The notes: generated by a model from the sequence alone, not told the origin. 64,000 bases of DNA from Siphonodentalium dalli (GCA_032622095.1 CP136069.1:3437566-3501565); one strand, 5' to 3'; counted from the stretch's first letter, positions 45,655-57,920 are shown. Numbers and translations: made by a program.

Positions 45655-45815
45655 TCAATTGGTTCTGAGAATTACGTTAAATAATTCACGAGAGCCGAGA
45701 GACGTCGGCAAGAAACAAGTGTGCAAGGTGCACGAGTTTCTTACCCTATACGTCTCTTGTCTCGAGTGAATTATTTAACGTAATTCTCGGAACTATTTGA
45801 TTACTCTATTTATTA
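45655..45815. repeat. ~150-bp inverted repeat
   Basis: GAGTAATCAATTGGTTCTGA, GAATTACGTTAAATAATTCA and GAGACGT are mirrored by ACGTCTC, TGAATTATTTAACGTAATTC and TCGGAACTATTTGATTACTC. The centre contains AAGTGTGCAAGGTGCACGAG. Confidence 0.8.
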
Positions 45816-46093
45816 CACTCCTGCATCAATTTGGTTTGCCAATTATGATTAAAACACACAGAATTAATGCATGAAAGTCCAGATGTGGAGAAAGATCAAC
45901 CATAGAAAATTCAGTCTATATCAGTATGCAACGTAACGTCACAAGAAATGACATAATTCACAAGTGACATTAACAGCGTTTTCAATGGAAATCGTGCAAA
46001 GGAGTGTAATAAATACAATATCAATGTTAATATGCCAAATGACAACACCCTTATATTACTTAACCCTTCAAATTGTTAAAAATAAAACACAAC

Positions 46094-46640
46094 AAGAGGT
46101 GTGCACTCGCGTGCTAGCATACCCCCACCGTGGCAAATTCAACCCGCATTATCCGTAAACCCAACAAAAAAGATTTTTAACTTTAAAGAAAAATTTTGAT
46201 TAATAATATCGATATAGCATCCACACAAAAAAAATCCCAAAATTTCCAAGTCGAAAATGAAGTGTAATGTTAGGAAAAACAGTCCGAGCCAACCCTGAGC
46301 CGCATCATGTAGAGAGGGTGTTGTGAGAAGCATGTATACCAACAATTATTGAAATTGGTTCATATTTGTTAAAGTTATTAAGTCGGACAGAATTTTCTAA
46401 GTCAAAATAAGTCGAAAAGTAAGGCGTAACTTAAAAATAGAAAGTCGGACCGCACCGCAATTAACATCATGCGGAGAGGCCGTACTAAGGAGATTGCATA
46501 CAAAACATTTATTGAAATCGGTTCATAGTTGTTCGAGTTATGAGGTCGGACGGACGGAAACACGGAGGGACAAAGTGTGACGGACTGACAGACGCAGTCA
46601 ATCCAGTATACCCCCCATTTTCTTCGAAAGTGGGGGTATA
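46094..46640. repeat. Dispersed repeat ending AGTGGGGGTATA
   Basis: Starts ACCTC-like GTGTGCACTCGCGTGCTAGC and CATACCCCCAC, repeats GTCGGAC and AAGTTATTAAGTCGGAC, and ends with GGACGGACGG and TTTTCTTCGAAAGTGGGGGT. The CATACCCCCAC and GTGGGGGTAT ends are inverted. No gene. Confidence 0.6.
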
Positions 46641-48730
46641 ATTATAATGACCTCAGACTATCTGAAGATATAACTCTGCAGCACAGATGTCCAAGTCTAC
46701 TGCTAATATCATGTGATGTTTATTGTTGAATCTTTATTTTAAATTAGATACCATAGCCTTCTTTATCAGATTATTTGCACATTGGCATAAGAGACATCAG
46801 AAAATAATAAAGCCTTATCAATAGCTAAGTAGTCCAAAAGCATGGCATGGAATTGGTGAATTGGATTTAATGTTGCTCCAAAAAGATTTACCAGTACATA
46901 ACACAAGATTTTGGACCGATTTAAACAAATTTGGTGTCGGTTTTTCAAATTTGTTTAACTTAAATTTTTTTGACTTTCTATATTTCTGTAGACATTCAGA
47001 ACTTGACAGCTGATTTTCTAAATACTATTAATTATTCACAGGTAGTTATTCTATGGTTATGGTTGCAGTGTATATGTATATCTTGAGTGGATATATGGCC
47101 ATACATGTGGCAAATAGATAAACAGGGAGTGATTGCATCGCCAATGGTGAGGCGAATAGTTATACAAGAGGTGACTATGATCACGAATGTACGACTATAT
47201 GGTCATGGGTGAAGTGTAGGAGTATAACTGGTGTACCTGAATGATTGACTCATGGCTGAATAGTCATGTATTCACAGTTTGTTGACGGACTGAACAATTC
47301 CCGAGCGGCTATAGGGATACCGTTCCCCTAGCCCCTAGCGGAAAACGCTGCATGTATGTAGAATTATGTCAATAAAACCAGATATTCATTGTTCATAAAT
47401 CAGTTAAATTCATTATAGCAACCACCACAGCGCCGCAGGCGCTGTGTTGCTTTTCAAGTTTAGGCGTGAATGATGTCAATAATTTTTACAATACCATGAA
47501 ACAGAATTTCGACGCGATGAAAATCCGGACAAGAAAAATGGGTTAAAAATCACGTGACTTCCGCCCCGCTTTTGCATAGCATCCTGGGAACAATAATATC
47601 AAATTGTGAAATCACGGAATCGGAAGTGGACCAAGTTGGATGGTTATGAAATTAGCAACTTCAGTTCTTCTGAACAATTCCTATGTTATGTAGGCTTATG
47701 AATTAGTTTCATTTTGACCATTTTCGTTGGTTAGCTGACCGAAAACCAGCGAAGACGTCATGACATGGTCCATGACGTCATTTACGTCAGTTGGTTTTGT
47801 GGGCCAGAATCCAGACAGATTTGGTATTTACCGGAAACATCGATTTCACATCACTAGACTAAACGCAATTATATATACAAAATAGCCAAAGGACATTTTA
47901 TATACAATATGCACACAATAAATATGGGATCCCTCCCTACAAACGTGTTGTTTGTTTGTTTGGTTTTCATTGTTCCTTTTTTGTTTGTTCATCTTTTAAA
48001 ACTAGTGAGTGCATATTTATAAGATTATATTCTTCATCATGTTTTCAAATGTCATTTTGACTATCAGTTTGAATTTTTGACCATGCAATGAGCTAATTCA
48101 GCTGCCTTCCACAATATATACACTTAAATGTAATTAAGAGACTTCTCTAAAGACCATTATCTAGAACAATACAGACTGGATTCAAACGAGAGATGTTTTC
48201 TATTGACAAGAGCTAGCTAGCTAGCGCATGAAACTGTTCGCGCGAAAGATTTCCCCAGTGATATTTTGGGATATAGCGCCCATGTAAACATTTATATTTG
48301 TCATATATAAACGTGGGAAGTTGCTAGCTTTAGTTTGGCATGGATGTGTATGAGTTGTTTTAACGAGATACGTGGTGGCAGGGTGGTTGTACGGTAGTGT
48401 TCCGCGGAATCCGCCTCTCCAACTTTGGTGAAAGTATTCAACATTTTGAAATCCCATGACTGACACAGCAACAGGTGCAAACTACGTATATAGATGGAAA
48501 TTGTTGTGATAGTTTGATCTATTTGTGTGGTTGCTCCACTACGTGTCACGTGCGATCATATTATTGATGACCATACAATCATGTGACAACTAATGTTCAG
48601 CACATTTCTTTCTTAACGGTATCCACATTGCAAAATTGGACTGAGTTGTTCATGGAATTGAAACTATATGTCTGATAGTGACGTTCTGACATATTTTTTT
48701 GGTGAGAATTTACATATCACTGAAAATATT
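46640..48730. other. Intron, no supported feature
   Basis: About 2 kb of intronic sequence. Only small items were noted: a GCTAGCTAGCTAGC run near 48210 and the palindrome AGCGCCGCAGGCGCT at 47430. No exon in phase was found. Confidence 0.4.
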
Positions 48731-48733
48731 ATA

Positions 48734-48940
48734 CAGTAATGCCCTAAATAATCGACTCCTTAACCACAGCAGAATTATGGGTAATTTTTCAGGATTTATA
48801 TATGGCTTGTTGCCATTCATCGGAAAGCTCTCAATGAGAGCTTTCAGATGAATGGCAACAAGCCATATTTCCGACTAAATCCTGAAAAATTACCCATAAT
48901 TCTGCTGTGGTTAAGGAGTCGATTATTTAGGGGATTACTG
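48734..48940. mobile_element. Mariner-like hairpin MITE (family M) touching a splice donor
   Basis: CAGTAATGCCCTAAATAATC ... GGGATTACTG with TA on both sides. Its end is six bases from the GT of the donor of the exon at 48948-49011. Confidence 0.85.
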
Positions 48941-48947
48941 TACTTAC

Positions 48948-49011
48948 ATTTCCATGAGGTCGACACACTTCCATTTGCCTGTTCCTCTCTGATTCACTCC
49001 CTGAGGATTCA
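48948..49011 (-). CDS. Exon of SYCP2-like gene (Ser/Glu-rich)
   Basis: The acceptor is CTTTATTTCAG and the donor AAAT|GTAAGT. One base completes the codon from the exon at 51023, then 21 codons to a full-codon end. The joined peptide continues a serine/acid run: ESSGSESERNRQMEVCRPHG. Both neighbouring phases agree. A frame shifted by one is also open but does not match the preceding exon. Confidence 0.65.
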
Positions 49012-49318
49012 CTGAAATAAAGGGAGGTAATTTTTTTAATGCAATCAAATGATATATCCTCACGCAGAATCATCACATATATGGTTGCCTAGGCAGCCTA
49101 GGGCACTATGTTTCAATTTCCTGTAGGACCTCACAAACTATCAGCACATAGCTGAACACAATCACTAGAGATAAATATACCAAATACGAATAGTTTTATT
49201 GGTCAATCAAGACACCCTTTCAGGAAATAAAGTGATGATTTTGTTCATTAGTGTGAAATAATAGTATGAAAATTAGTCTTCAACCTGCCCTCTAAACCAT
49301 GTAGTACTAAGAGTGTTA

Positions 49319-50520
49319 AGGAGGAGGTCAGGTGACCAATCCCGGATGGGCCCCACCCCCCCCCCCCCCATGCAAATCTCCACAGCAAAAGTTATTTCTG
49401 AGTGTGACTTTGTACAGTATTGAAAACAATACACATTTATCAGGCGGGTTGGCTTGGAATTAGTTTCTGTAGAATGTTGATTTATTAATTTTTTAATTTT
49501 GATTGTTTTTCAAAACTAGGTCAAGTGTTGTATTTCCAGAAAAAACTAGAGATGGGCCTGTCCCAGATGGGACTGAGATATACCCCCCGTATTCAACATG
49601 TTATTTGAATGTAGTAGCCATTACTGTATATTGGGCACTGAAATTATGTGAACAGGTAACCCTAAATCCCCTAAGCCCTAACACTAATCTTGAACCTCTT
49701 AACCCTTAACCTTAATCCTAAAACCTATTGACTGAAAAATGTAGGAATAAAAGCTCGGACAAAATTATGCATTTTGAGAAGATTTTCTAAGTTGAAAAAT
49801 GGGGATAACTCCACAAAAAAAATTCGGACAGACCTCATAATCGCAGGTGCACAGGTTCCCATGGTTGTAATTATCTGTGCCAAGTTTCAAAACAAAACAT
49901 ACAAACAATCATATAATAAAGACATAAAACCCATATTATCTCTTTTGTTCTCTTATTCTGAGGAAAGCCCACGACTTATAAAGAAATTTCTAAACGAATA
50001 GCTATAGTATATTTATAAGTGGATGACACTACATTTTAGCTACCATTATAATCATTTGTTATATACCATGTATTCATGTTTATGACCTGAATAAAAATTA
50101 TAAAAAAAAAAAAAAAAAAAATTCAAAACAATTGACCAGAAAATGTAGGAATAAAAGCTCGGACAAAATTGTGTCCACGGTACTACCTACATGTACCCCT
50201 CATTGCGGGGGGGGTATAAAAAAGTAATGATATGGCTGCTTTAGTTCCCTGACAAATATTTCTGAGTGTGTACTTTGTACGGTATTGAAAACAATACACA
50301 TTTATCAGGCGGGTCGGCTTGGAATTGTTCCTGTAGAATGTTGATTTATTAATTTTTTAATTTTTTATTGTTTTTCAAAACTAGGTCAAGTGTATTTCCA
50401 GGAAGAAAAAAAAGTTATGATATGGCTGCTTTAGTTCCCTGACAATTGCTTCATATAACCTCCGCTGGGGAGACCCGCATGGAAACCCCCTTCCAAAACC
50501 AGTCACCTGACCTCCTCCTC
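49319..50520. mobile_element. Element with GAGGAGGTCAGGTGAC inverted ends
   Basis: The left end GAGGAGGTCAGGTGACC and right end GTCACCTGACCTCCTCCTC are inverted. Two ~140-bp direct copies inside (49393-49530 and 50264-50400) share ATACACATTTATCAGGCGGG. Outside, TACGAATAGTTT and ATTGGTCAATCAAGAC occur on both sides (49185 and 50523). C and G homopolymers lie near the left end and at 50203. No gene. Confidence 0.5.
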
Positions 50521-50576
50521 AAGTACGAATAGTTTCATTGGTCAATCAAGACCTTTTCAGGGAAAAACAATTACTC

Positions 50577-50830
50577 TTAAAGGTACTCAATCCGATTAAG
50601 CACCCCTAAATTACTATTTCTTTGGCTTCGGGAGTAAAAAATATTTGATTCGAGTCAAGGAACCCACCCTTCAAAGCTCAGAGTGATTACTGATTAGATA
50701 TCGATTTTTGAAGTTTGTTAATTTCTGGAGATGTGGTCCACTTCCACGCGCTCAAACAGACAAATTACGGGTGTAAGATGGATAACCATAAAATCAAGGG
50801 GTTAAATAGTAACCACTTGATTTTATTTGA
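50577..50830. mobile_element. Family E element, left half
   Basis: TTAAAGGTACTCAATCCGAT through GGAACCCACCCTTCAAAGCT and AGATGTGGTCCACTT to ACCACTTGATTTTA, then broken. Confidence 0.7.
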
Positions 50831-51022
50831 AAGATAGAGAGGAATAATGTTTTATCTGCAACCAACTTACCATTTTTGTTCTTGCCGTCAAATGTATTTC
50901 CAGGCGTTTTTCAGGCATGATCATTAGCATTATCGGACCAGAGCTGTATCATTTATCAGAGGCTAGCAATTTCTCAGTGATAATGCACAGATTTCTGATG
51001 TCATTTAAATCTGGATACTTAC

Positions 51023-51199
51023 CTGTCTGATGACTCCTCATAATGTACAGATTTCCGATGTCGTTTAGGTTTGGATGCTCGCTTCTTGCTTCGAGACTGA
51101 TGATCATGGCCAGAATCTGATTCCACTGCAGCGTTTTTATACGATCTGTCAGTGTCACCTCTATGATGTACAACAACACCATCATCTCTGTGAGATTTG
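51023..51199 (-). CDS. Exon of SYCP2-like gene: basic/His-rich
   Basis: The acceptor is TATTGACAG and the donor GACAG|GTAAGT. One base completes the codon left by the exon at 54471; 58 codons and two bases follow. The peptide has HRDDGVVVHHRGDTDRSYKN, then SRSKKRASKPKRHRKSVHYE and ESSD, a basic, probably nuclear-localising linker. The acceptor's pyrimidine tract is TATCCTATCCTATCCC, which looks like the tail of a retrotransposon (51216-51345). A diverged copy of the exon's last ~40 bases lies just inside the intron (50950-51000). Confidence 0.7.
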
Positions 51200-51209
51200 C
51201 TGTCAATAT

Positions 51210-51345
51210 TCATAAGGGATAGGATAGGATAATTTATTTACAATATACACATCAATAATACAATGACAGTAACATATAATAATATAAATGCTGTATATAT
51301 TGTTGGGGGTTAGCCTACCCCTATCGGGCTGTCTTCCTGCTACCC
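51210..51345 (-). mobile_element. LINE 3' tail with (TATCC)n
   Basis: On the minus strand GGTAGGCTAACCCCC, AATGTACAGCATTT-like AT-rich text and TGTAAATAAATTATCCTATC end in about three TATCC units. Short tandem tails instead of poly(A) are common in CR1/L2- and jockey-related LINEs. No coding part remains. Confidence 0.5.
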
Positions 51346-51781
51346 CCTAAAACAAGTATCACTATAATTATTTGCATAGATGGCTTGTATTTTTATCCAC
51401 ACATACGTACAGACTACATGTATTATCGTGTATAAAACTAACTAGAAACTAGTTTTGGGGCATATCACAGACAAGTGTTGGTGTGGTTGTGAGACAATCC
51501 AGGCGAATTGTAAGATACCGCCGTCTTTAGTTAAGTAAGTAAGATAGGAATTATCTATATATATCGCTGGAAAGTCTTTTTTTGTTTTGTTTGTTGAGTG
51601 AGGTGTTGGGATATTCAAATTAACAGTATTACATATATGTAATGTTTATATGTATGTTAGTGTCAAGAACAATTACGATTTTGCATCGAGTATAACAATG
51701 AATATTCATATTATTTATAGAGCACAGTCGGGGCATCCTTTGGAGGATAAAAGTGGATGATCTCAAATGAGACTTCAAGGA

Positions 51782-52156
51782 TTAACCCTTTACCAAACAG
51801 AACGGCCCTGTGCCAATGCATTCTCTTATATATGCGAGGCGACCTATATAAGAGAATGCATTGGCTTAACACATAAAAAATTATAAAATTGTTAAAGAAT
51901 GTAAGAAAAAGTGGTAAAAAAAGATTTTTTTTAGGCCAATGCATTCTCTTATATATGCGAGGCAACCTATGGTCGACTCGCATATATAAGAGAATGCATT
52001 GGCACAGGGCATAACTGTAACCATCACAATGTGGTCAACGAACCGGTTCCAATGATATCCATATTTGTATGGTTTTATTGAGACAGACCGAAGATAATTT
52101 AGGCTGTTGAAGCTTTATTTGGGCGTTTCTGGCCGGTTTGTTGGGTAAAGGGTTAA
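51782..52156 (+). mobile_element. piggyBac-type MITE, family P copy 5 (375 bp)
   Basis: TTAACCCTTTACCAAACAGA ... TTGGGTAAAGGGTTAA; the first palindrome has lost its centre. Confidence 0.85.
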
Positions 52157-52215
52157 AATATATAATTTTTATCAATAAATAGTAAAACTTTCTCTATAAA
52201 CCAGTAAAACCATTG

Positions 52216-53950
52216 AAATTAAAGAAATATTATGTACTTATTAAAGATATATTATGTACTTATTAAAGATATATTATGTACTTATTAAAGATATATTATG
52301 TACTTATTAAAGATATATTATGTACTTATTAAAGATATATTATGTACTTATTAAAGATATATTATGTACTTATTACAGATATATTATGTACTTATTAAAG
52401 ATATATTATGTACTTATTAAAGATATATTATGTACTTATTAAAGATATATTATGTACTTATTAAAGATATATTATGTATTCAGGTGTAAGTTAGTATTCA
52501 CTCTAAAGATATATTATGTACTTATTAAAGATATATTATGTACTTATTAAAGATATACTATGTACTTATTAAAGATATATTATGTATTCAGGTGTAAGTT
52601 AGTATACACTCTAAAGATATATTATGTACTTATTAAAGATATATTATGTATTCAGGTGTAAGTTAGTATACACTCTAAAGATATATTATGTACTTATTAA
52701 AGATATATTATGTATTCAGGTGTAAGTTAGTATTCACTCTAAAGATATATTATGTACTTATTAAAGATATATTATGTACTTATTAAAGATATATTATGTG
52801 CTTATTAAAGATATATCATGTACTTATTAAAGATATATTATGTACTTATTCAAGATATATTATGTACTTATTAAAGATATATTATGTACTTATTCAAGAT
52901 ATATTATGTATTCAGGTGTAAGTTAGTATACACTCTAAAGATATATTATGTACTTATTAAAGATATATTATGTACTTATTAAAGATATATTATGTACTTA
53001 TTAAAGATATATTATGTACTTATTAAAGATATATTATGTACTTATTAAAGATATATTATGTACTTATTAAAGATATATTATGTACTTATTCAAGATATAT
53101 TATGTACTTATTAAAGATATATTATGTACTTATTCAAGATATATTATGTATTCAGGTGTAAGTTAGTATACACTCTAAAGATATATTATGTACTTATTAA
53201 AGATATATTATGTACTTATTAAAGATATATTATGTATTCAGGTGTAAGTTAGTATTCACTCAAAAGATATATTATGTACTTATTAAAGATATATTATGTA
53301 CTTATTATAGATATATTATGTACTTATTAAAGATATATTATGTACTTATTAAAGATATATTATGTACTTATTAAAGATATATTATGTGCTTATTAAAGAT
53401 ATATTATGTACTTATTAAAGATATATTATGTACTTATTAAAGATATATTATGTACTTATTAAAGATATATTATGTACTTATTAAAGATATATTATGTACT
53501 TATTAAAGATATATTATGTATTCAGGTGTAAGTTAGTATTCACTCTAAAGATATATTATGTACTTATTAAAGATATATTATGTACTTATTAAAGATATAT
53601 TATGTACTTATTACAGATATATTATGTACTTATTAAAGATATATTATGTACTTATTAAAGATATATTATGTACTTATTAAAGATATATTATGTACTTATT
53701 ACAGATATATTATGTACTTATTAAAGATATATTATGTACTTATTAAAGATATATTATGTACTTATTAAAGATATATTATGTACTTATTACAGATATATTA
53801 TGTACTTATTAAAGATATATTATGTACTTATTAAAGATATATTATGTACTTATTAAAGATATATTATGTACTTATTAAAGATATATTATGTACTTATTAA
53901 AGATATATTATGTACTTATTAAAGATATATTATGTGCTTATTCAGGTGCA
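52216..53950. repeat. 22-bp minisatellite array (~1.7 kb)
   Basis: Dozens of AAAGATATATTATGTACTTA(TT) units of 22 bp, interrupted eight or so times by a longer variant containing TTCAGGTGTAAGTTAGTATT. Both unit types match the left end of dispersed repeat R, whose body starts at the array's right edge. Confidence 0.95.
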
Positions 53951-54296
53951 TGAAACGAGTAAGTTAGTATTCACTCTATTGCCAACTGGAGAAATATAGC
54001 ATTTTAGTAACATCACCGAAAATTAAAAACAAATCAACCTTCCCACTCCGACCATAGAAAACATTGTCTGAACTTCAAGCAATTGTAAATATTTACTAAT
54101 GGATTCGGGTCACAATTATCTGCGATAAGCTAATGAAAATGATTTCGCCATCGAGAGTCACTGTATATAATTAATATATAAGAATGACGGTGGTTGTTGT
54201 CAATTTATATATAATTTTTGTAAAATTACTACTTTGAGCAAGATTATTCTCCATTTCTATCTGATCACCCTACCGGAGTGTTTCACATCACTTTAA
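53945..54296 (+). repeat. Dispersed repeat R, copy 3
   Basis: TTCAGGTGCATGAAACGAGT, CCAACTGGAGAAATATAGCA and the end TGTTTCACATCACTTTAA match copies at 612/2296 and 10183. Confidence 0.8.
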
Positions 54297-54470
54297 TAGT
54301 GAATATGTGACTTTAATTAGTCTCAAACCGATTCAGAAGTGAGAATTATTATATTATTATAAGGATTATTATTATCAAGGTGTTGTAAATGTCGACAATA
54401 TAATTTTTCATATGTTTATACAATGTTTTATAACATGGACATGGCATTAATTCGATAATTGTTTTATTAC

Positions 54471-54529
54471 CTTTTTGAAGTCTGACGTTTTGATTTGTTC
54501 TGATTTGAAATCTTCTTAGTTTTCGTTAC
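54471..54529 (-). CDS. Exon of SYCP2-like gene (19 codons, basic)
   Basis: The acceptor is ATTTTAAG and the donor AAAAG|GTAATA. It starts on a full codon after the large exon and ends with two bases, matched by the exon at 51199. The peptide is VTKTKKISNQNKSKRQTSK, almost wholly basic/polar. Support: splice sites, phase on both sides and the same composition as flanking exons. Confidence 0.6.
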
Positions 54530-54926
54530 CTTAAAATACAAGATAAAAAAAAATAATTTAAAATCCTACTAAATTATGTTTCTTAAACACTGGATGATAT
54601 GCTCCACGATTTCTCATTCCGCCCGAGCAAAGTCCGATTCCGTTTTGAGTTTTTCCGATTGTCGACCAAGCAATTTAAAAAAATTTACCGGCAGAATAAC
54701 TTATAATATGTTATTAAACGTAACTTATATATGTCTTTATGTTAATTTTTACCTCTAGCTTCAACCGGGACATGTTCCCCGATCATTTTGTTGCCAAAAA
54801 AGCCCAGCAAAATGCTGTAATCGGTAATTTATGTTTTCGCTCCGATTCCTGCCCTGTATGTTCCGTTATCGCCCGAGTAAGTTCAATTGTCGCCCGAGCA
54901 ATGCTATTTAGATTTCGACTATAGAA

Positions 54927-56443
54927 GGGTGAATATCTGAAAACTGTACAATTTGATGTTACTACCATTGGCCCTATAATTACAGAATTGTGTGCAACGG
55001 GAGTAAACCAAATAATATTTTTTCCAGGTGACATCATATTTATAATGAATTTCAGGCAAAAACCTGGATCAATTTTGAGCTGTTGGATTTTTACAGAGCC
55101 AACTTGGGGCCATGTCATGAAATTGCTGAATGTTACTTTTCAACATTCAACACTACATAGATCATTTTTTTCCTCAAAATATAAGATAAATTCAACATAT
55201 TCAATCTTATTTGAGTCCATGAAACATGAACATAACAACTATAGGTGGAAGATGGACTTTCTTCTTTCAAACTTTAAAATATAGACCACATTGCACCTGT
55301 TACCAATTTTTGTGTCACTCCTGTTACCAAGAGTATAACAAGGCATTACACTAGGGTGTAGAGTAGCCTTCTTGAGAAACCTGCCACCAGAGAGAAGTTC
55401 ATTAAATAGGTAATCCCAACAAAAGTTCAAAAGGCGGTGATTTGAAATCATTTCTGCAGACCGGAGCACATTGCTGAACAAATGAAGAGAGTAGGTTAAT
55501 TGTTTGTCACTCCTGTTACCGCAATATCATTTCTTTCCATCATTTCCCATTTATCAGGAATATATGTTTTATATACTATATTGAGTCTTTTGTGCAAATC
55601 ATAAGTCATTTGTTATCAAATCCTGGAACATTTTTCGAAATTTTCTATAAACTACCATATATGTCACTCCTGTTACTGTCACTCCTGTTACTTTTTTGGT
55701 AACAGGAGTGACAGTAACAGGAGTGACAGATATGTGCAACAAACAGTTATTGCCATCACCCCTTTTACTGGCCAGTGTTTGTCCATGTAGATCAAGAAGA
55801 TAGGAATTCAATATAAGCCATTTAAAAAAAAAAACTTATAACAACATTGTAAAAACCAGGTGTGTCACTCCTGTTACCAAAATGTCACTCCTGTTACCAA
55901 TGTCACTCCTGTTACCAGCGCATATTTCCATTTTGCTAAAACAATACTCACCCAAAGAAAACATTTATTATTATAATGGGATTGATACAAAGTGTAGACA
56001 CATATGCATATGTGATCATCTGGGAACTCTTGAGTTCATGGCCTACAGAGTAATCAGTTTTGCACTTTTATGCAAGAAATATGCGAATTCACCCAGCGTA
56101 TAGGGATTTTAAACATATTTACTATGATGAGCTTATTCAAGTTTAATTATTTCCTGGAAGTAACAAAAGGTAATAACAATAAATACATTTTAGTTGGGTG
56201 AAATGGCCGCACTTGGTGTAAGCTGATTGTTGTTTGTTAGTAACAGGAGTGACATGTTTTACTACCTACCTTGAGTGAGTCATGTTGCCATGGCAATGGG
56301 AATAAAATTCCAGCATGCCGAAGCAAATCCTAATTCATGGTAAGTCATCAGGTTCAACATGGAAATGTTTTTTTATGCGAATTTGAACTATGAATTTCGA
56401 GCAATGCAATCCTCCAAATTGTACAGTTTTCAGATATTCACCC
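54927..56443. mobile_element. DNA element with 29-bp inverted ends and ~10 TGTCACTCCTGTTAC motifs
   Basis: The ends GGGTGAATATCTGAAAACTG(TACAATTTG) are perfectly inverted over 29 bp (54927-54955 and 56415-56443). AGAA flanks both sides and may be a 4-bp target duplication. Inside, TGTCACTCCTGTTAC occurs about ten times in both orientations (55310-56250), including a head-to-head group at 55660-55730 that would fold back. The longest frame is 98 codons at 54988-55284 (MCATGVNQIIFFPGDIIFIM...) and is unrecognised. Confidence 0.75.
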
Positions 56444-57229
56444 AGAAACATCCAGTTTTCTAGCGATAGACGTCTCCATGGGACGGCCCTTAGATTTTGT
56501 CTTCAAAATGATGATGAGAGTATTAAAGGGGCATGCATTCAGACTCTTTATGCAGTACATTTTCGGATAATGTTATGAAATGTTCTCAATGTCTTCATTT
56601 TCCTGATATAAACAGTATTCGTCGTTGAAAACTTTCCTACGTCAGTTTCGTATCGGAAGTCTCACAATTTAATTTGAAATTGTGCCGAGCGACGTATATA
56701 TATATATCGATTAGCTGGGCAAATAATCATGCAACGATGATATGAGAGGATAACTATATGGCTTTTGACTGAAACGGGAATTATCATAAGCGGGTACAAG
56801 CAAATACCGATTTTCCACGAGCGGCTTCATATAATGTGTTCAGTCAAAAGCCGTAGGTTTCCTTTTTATTATATGCGGTTTCGTGATTTTGATTTACAAT
56901 TATTGCTGTCAGGCGACTGTTTTGACAAATTAATTGTAGATGAAAACGAATCGGCTGATCGCCAATTGAATGACTCGTCTCTTGCTCATAGATAAAACCG
57001 TATACCCGAAGCTCGATATCGCTATGTAACGTGCATTCCCATCAGAGATCAGTATGGGCCAATCGCCATCTTAAAAGTATAGATAATTTACGTCATCGAT
57101 AGCAACGCACTACGAAAAACAAATAACCCCAACATATTCCCGATACAGTTACTAAAATGTTGTTTTGTACCTCTACTGACTAATGTTACATGAGCACATT
57201 ATTTTGAGCATATACTATGTCATTTAATA
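56444..57229. other. Intron with a CTTTTGACTGA stem
   Basis: ATGGCTTTTGACTGAA (56758) and TGTTCAGTCAAAAGCCGTA (56838) form an inverted pair with an ~80-nt loop. Otherwise no feature. Confidence 0.4.
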
Positions 57230-57920
57230 AATAATTAAGCTTAAGTGCAATAAGGAATTAAGCTTAAGCACAATAAGGAATCACTAATTGCGCTTAAGCG
57301 CAATAAGAATATTCGTTATGATACACAATGATATATTCCTTATTGCGCTTAAGCGCAATATGATCTTTTCTTATTGTGCTTAAGCTCGATTAGATTTTCC
57401 CGTATTGCGCTTAAGTGCAATTAGAGATTCCTTATTGCGCTTAAGCTAAATAAGACGTTCCTTATTGCACTTAAGCGCAATTACATCTCTGGCTCCTCAT
57501 CAGTATTGCGCTTAAGCACAATTAATATCTCCCTCATGAGATCACCCCTCTGTGCAAATAGTAGAATCCGAATAGGCCTATGTGTGGACAGTCACCAGGT
57601 GCACCCATTGCACTATGGACTACACCATTTGAATTACAGGGTGGTTATGTAATGTGGCTAATTGTGTTTGAGGGCAATAAGGCAGATTCATTTTTAATTC
57701 CACTTAAGCCCAATTAGCTCTTATTGCATTTAAGTGCAATAAGGTATATTCCTTATTGCACTTTAAAATTGCAATTAGATATTCCTTTTTGCGCTTGAAT
57801 GCAATAAAATATTCATTATTGCAATTAGATATTTCCTTATTGTGTGCTTAAGCACAATCAGATCTTCCCTTATTGCGCTTAAGTGCAATAAGAGATTACT
57901 TATTGCGCTATAAGATGCAT
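57230..57920. repeat. Field of TTGCGCTTAAGCGCAA palindromes
   Basis: About a dozen CTTAAG-centred, imperfect 16-bp palindromes (perfect at ~57285 and ~57343) at irregular 25-60 bp spacing, usually joined by TAAGGAAT, TTAGATTTTCC or similar. There is no common long unit, so this is not a simple satellite. Confidence 0.85.

Noticed and set aside
54988-55284. 98-codon plus-strand frame in the motif-rich element
   Set aside because: No family resemblance and an overlapping antisense frame of similar length; left as unrecognised.
57230-57920. CRISPR-like array
   Set aside because: Palindromes are irregularly spaced and imperfect, in animal intron DNA; no conserved direct repeat and spacer pattern.
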